From Elysia chlorotica (lineage: Eukaryota > Mollusca > Gastropoda > Plakobranchidae), in assembly GCA_003991915.1 (NCBI GenBank), contig RQTK01000005.1, positions 574,238-638,237 on the forward strand: DNA of 64,000 bases, written 5' to 3'. The translations under genes were made by a program, and so were the position numbers. Within the stretch, counting starts at the first letter, position 1; each line of letters opens with the position of its first letter. The notes under the pieces are model-generated. The model made no database searches and was not told the DNA's origin. It saw only the letters and a list, made by a program, of their open reading frames with translations. Shown here piece by piece: positions 60,373 through 64,000 of the stretch.

Positions 60373-60662
60373 TCTCTGCTTATCTCTCCCTCCTTCTCTC
60401 CAATCTCTCTCTATTTTTCCCTCTAGTCTTTCTTTGTCTGTCTCTGTCTGTCTGTCAGTCAGTTTGTCTGTCTGTGTCTGCCTGTCAACTATCTCTCTTG
60501 TATGTCTCTCTGTCTCTCTCTGTCGTTGTTCCTCTCTCCACTTAGTCTCTCTCTACGTCCCCATGACCCACGGCTTTATCCCTAGTGTACGTGCTGTATG
60601 TACAATCGATCGTAGCCGTTGTTTCCAACTCTTTCTAATTCTTTCGCCTTTAGGGCTAATTG
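60231..60662. repeat. Inverted-duplication arm C, containing (CT)n
   Basis: From TTACAGTGACTGTGCTTTAA to TTAGGGCTAATTGT. Its reverse complement is at 61942-62386. The (CT)n run at 60336-60372 pairs with the (GA)n run at 62234-62273. Confidence 0.9.
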
Positions 60663-61063
60663 TAGCGTGTGAAGAAAGATCGACTGAATCGTAGTACAGT
60701 GTACGTAGAAACAAACAGTTAGGCTTGATTATTCGATGCATAGATAGGAAAAGGGGAAGAGGGAAAGGGGACAGGCGTAGTGAGAATGATACAAAATTAA
60801 TACTATTAAAAATGGGGTTGGGTGGAGTAAGGCAACCCATTCTATGATTTTAAAAAATAATGTGGTGGTTATAATGTGTTTTACATGGATGACACAGTTA
60901 TTATCGACGTAAATTTTAGTAAAAGAGGTAACGATTCTGCATCGCTCTTTACTGTAGTATCCGATAGCTACGTCACTCATTGTAGTATCGAGTAGATACG
61001 TCACATAGATCAATGGTAGTTATGAAGTCAGCTGTGACGCAAAGGGAAAATAGTAAACAATTC

Positions 61064-61638
61064 AGAGCCAGGGAAAATCGGTGAGGAGGGCACTTGTCTA
61101 AATTAATAAGTACAGAAATAATAAATACACAAATGATAAGGGTAAAAATATAAAGTGGGATGACTTGGCTGCAGATGGAAAAGGTGAAGGAGGAGGGGTG
61201 AGGGAGAGAAGAAGAAGAGGAAAGAGAGAAGATGGTAGATAGATAAGAGTTTAAAATGAATGTAGAGGAAAAAGATGAGAAAGGTAGATTGGGTTTGAAA
61301 AAAAGGCAGGGAAAGAGAGCTAGGAACGAGGGTGCAAAACTAAATAATAAACTAAAAGAGAAAGAAATGACATGGAGGGAATACAGATAAATTTGGTAGT
61401 GGCACAGACAAAAAAGATATTAGAAGAGACTGCGTTGGAAGGAACAAAGCTTTACAATGAAAGAAAGACTGCTCCATCCAAAGATAGCTTTTGGCGCACG
61501 TTACCCTACGTCTGTGTAAATCAAAAGTTTAATACACCAGTATCCAGAACCTGACAGGTAAAAAAAAAAGGGTAAAGGGAGAGAAATACCGGAAATGGGG
61601 GTGGTAAAGGTTAAAAGAAGAAGGTCCAAGTAGACTGA
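61064..61638. repeat. Duplication block A, second copy
   Basis: Direct copy of 58093-58674 with small indels near 61300-61345. Confidence 0.9.
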
Positions 61639-61941
61639 AGTAGACAAGGACGTTATCATGAAAGACTGGCGTATTTTTCTCTATCCAGCGACTCTATAGT
61701 CCCGTCTAATACAAAAGTTTAATACACCAGTAAGGAGTGCTTGACACTCCGGTATAGGGCCGTCACAGCCGTGTGTTCAGCGGTGAAGCGTCCAATCATG
61801 TGGATAGGGATCGATCAATAGCAACAAGTTTTGTGGAGGCACATGGATGAGTCATAGAAAAAAACCAAGTAAATTAAGAAGACCCTTACAAATTCATACA
61901 AACAAAAAAACACATCTTGCACGTATTCACAGTAGTCGCAA

Positions 61942-62234
61942 ACAATTAGCCCTAAAGGCGAAAGAATTAGAAAGAGTTGGAAACAACGGCCACGATCGAT
62001 TGTACATACAGCACGTACACTAGGGATAAAGCCGCGGGTCATGGGGACGTAGAGAGAGACTAAGTGGAGAGAGGAACAACGACAGAGAGAGACAGAGAGA
62101 CATACAAGAGAGATAGTTGACAGGCAGACACAGACAGACAAACTGACTGACAGACAGACAGAGACAGACAAAGAAAGACTAGAGGGAAAAATAGAGAGAG
62201 ATTGGAGAGAAGGAGGGAGAGATAAGCAGAGAAG

Positions 62235-62278
<44 letters not shown>

Positions 62279-62386
62279 GCGAGCGAACAGTAAGTGAGTC
62301 ATGCCCCACACTTACACACAATGGTCGAGATTAGGATCACCTATGCGCAGTAAACTAGTACAGCATTTAAAGCACAGTCACTGTAA
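61942..62386. repeat. Inverted-duplication arm C, second copy
   Basis: Reverse complement of 60231-60662, directly abutting the second copy of block B. Confidence 0.9.
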
Positions 62387-62387
62387 T

Positions 62388-62394
62388 ATTATTA

Positions 62395-62470
<76 letters not shown>

Positions 62471-62895
62471 GGTGGTGGATATGTTCATAATTAAAAAAAT
62501 GTGTGTTTGTGTGTTGTGTTTTTTTCCTCTATTTTGTTTCTGTACTTCTTCATAGGCATAAGGTTTCATATAATTTTGTACTATGACATTGTACGATCCT
62601 TGTTTTTTTGTGTTGTTTTTTGTTTTTATCTTTTTTTGTTACGAAAACATTTTCCGCATTTTTTCTTCAATGTTTTCCAAGGCTAGTCTTTCCAGCTATA
62701 ATTATCACAATCAGGGTAGAACGGTTTAGATAGCCTTTGGGGTAGGCCTAGACGTAAAGTCTGCACAAGCAGTCTCATTTTACCAACTTTCTCTAAGCTA
62801 TAAACGACCGACCATTCAGATTGCTATTATATGTACATGTACCACATTACTTGTAGCTATAATCTATACCATTACAGTGACTGTGCTTTAAATGC
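62388..62895. repeat. Duplication block B, second copy
   Basis: Direct copy of 59750-60253, with a shorter and uninterrupted (GTT)n-(GGT)n array at 62395-62478. Confidence 0.9.
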
Positions 62896-63686
62896 CAAGC
62901 CGACTTTTTTAAATGCCTTCCGAGATTGTCTCTAGTTGAGTCATGGTGCCAGTGTGAACCCGAAACTTGGCTTGGGTGTTGGGTTTTGGTCGGCTATAAT
63001 AACAATGATTATTGTAATTTGATTTGGATGTGTTCGGAAATAGTTCGGAGACTTCAGTTGTTTAAGTCAAAGATCTTCACTTTAAAAAAAATAAAAGATT
63101 TAAAAAAAATTACTTGGAACGCTAATACCAGTCCGTACAAAAACGTTTTCCGAAGGTTGAGAATCTGAGTTGTTATGGGCTGAATCTTCGTGAAATAACG
63201 GGGACGTTAAACCCGTTATGGGTGTTCTCCTGGAAACAGGAAAGGGGAGATAAAAAAAAGGGCGGAGGGTGCTTGTGGTAGGAAAATAAGAAAGAGAGAG
63301 TGGGAGGGAATAGGGGGAGGGGAAAGGGGGGGGGGAGAGTTAGAGAGAGGCGGGGAAGGGCCAGGTAAACATAGAAAGAGGGCAAGATAATATAAAATGA
63401 AAGAGGGAAAGATACGAGTAAGAGGGAGTGGAAGAGGGAAACAGGGAGAAACAGGGAGAGGGAGAGAGAGAGGATAGAGAAACAGAGAAGAGAGAAAAAC
63501 CGTCACAGAGGGAAGGGAATTGAGAAAAGAAGGATTTGAGGCCACACCCTAAAAATGTATTCTGTTGCGCATGGGAGAGAAATTCCATGCAAATCCATTT
63601 GATAACACAGAGGGACGTCTCACCGTTATAATACCCCGCCATTTATCACACCTGCCCTGATAATTTAAGACGTAGAAAATATGTCA

Positions 63687-63718
<32 letters not shown>

Positions 63719-64000
63719 CTTTCTCTATCTTTCGTTGTGTCTCCCCCCTCCCCCTCTCTTTCTCTATGTTTTGTTCTGTCTGTCTTTCTCTCTCCCTCTC
63801 TATCTCTGTATCTCACTATATATCAATCTGCCTAACTATATATCCATATATCTTTTTTTAAATATCCACGATAGCTAATATTGATCACTGAAAATAAAGA
63901 TTAACATTTTGATTTCTGCCTGCATATATTTAGACTAAAAGAAGTTCGCAAAATTATATTTTATGTCTATGCGAAATATCAAAGAACGTGGTTGTTAAAA
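62896..64000. other. Gene-free right end
   Basis: Purine-rich low-complexity DNA (63230-63540), a short (CT)n and (TA)n run near 63690-63718, and no coding signal. Confidence 0.6.

Overview
The window is animal nuclear DNA. It is AT-rich, with spliced genes, many (CT)n, (GTT)n, (GATA)n and (CATA)n microsatellites, tRNA-derived SINE-like repeats and LINE fragments. The gene content (an invertebrate hyaluronidase, a DUSP8/16-type phosphatase, pleiotrophin/midkine domains) and the repeats suit a mollusc or another lophotrochozoan. That placement is inference. There are no bacterial operons, CRISPR arrays or functional RNA genes.

Layout. (1) Positions 522-16,604, minus strand: at least 18 exons with canonical splice sites and almost entirely compatible phases. 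They start with a signal peptide, continue through three four-cysteine pleiotrophin/midkine-type (PTN/MK) repeats and Lys/Arg-rich linkers, and go on into six complete plus one partial fibronectin type III (FN3) domains of DCC/neogenin type. The gene runs off the left edge. If it is one gene, it is a midkine-neogenin chimera that I do not know from any described family, and it is the main discovery candidate. (2) Positions 17,765-24,805, plus strand: a complete six-exon hyaluronidase (567 aa), divergent from gene 1 across about 1.16 kb. (3) Positions 24.9-40.8 kb: no convincing gene. This stretch holds microsatellites, a 166-bp tandem duplication and one compact candidate regulatory island. 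(4) Positions 41,479-48,810, minus strand, perhaps with a 5' exon at 49.76-49.93 kb: a dual-specificity MAP-kinase phosphatase of the DUSP8/DUSP16 class, with rhodanese and catalytic domains and a tail of about 1,340 aa in one giant exon. (5) Positions 50-64 kb: no clear gene. It has two candidate regulatory stretches, SINE-like repeats, long microsatellites, a 143-base N gap and a rearranged set of direct and inverted duplications at 58.1-62.9 kb.

Working together: genes 1 and 2 are head to head. One encodes a predicted heparin/glycosaminoglycan-binding secreted or membrane protein, the other a glycosaminoglycan-degrading enzyme, so a shared extracellular-matrix role and a shared promoter region are possible but unproven. 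The phosphatase is an intracellular JNK/p38-type signalling regulator with no evident link to them.

Exon coordinates were read by hand from splice-site sequence, open frame and family resemblance. No alignment or RNA evidence was available.
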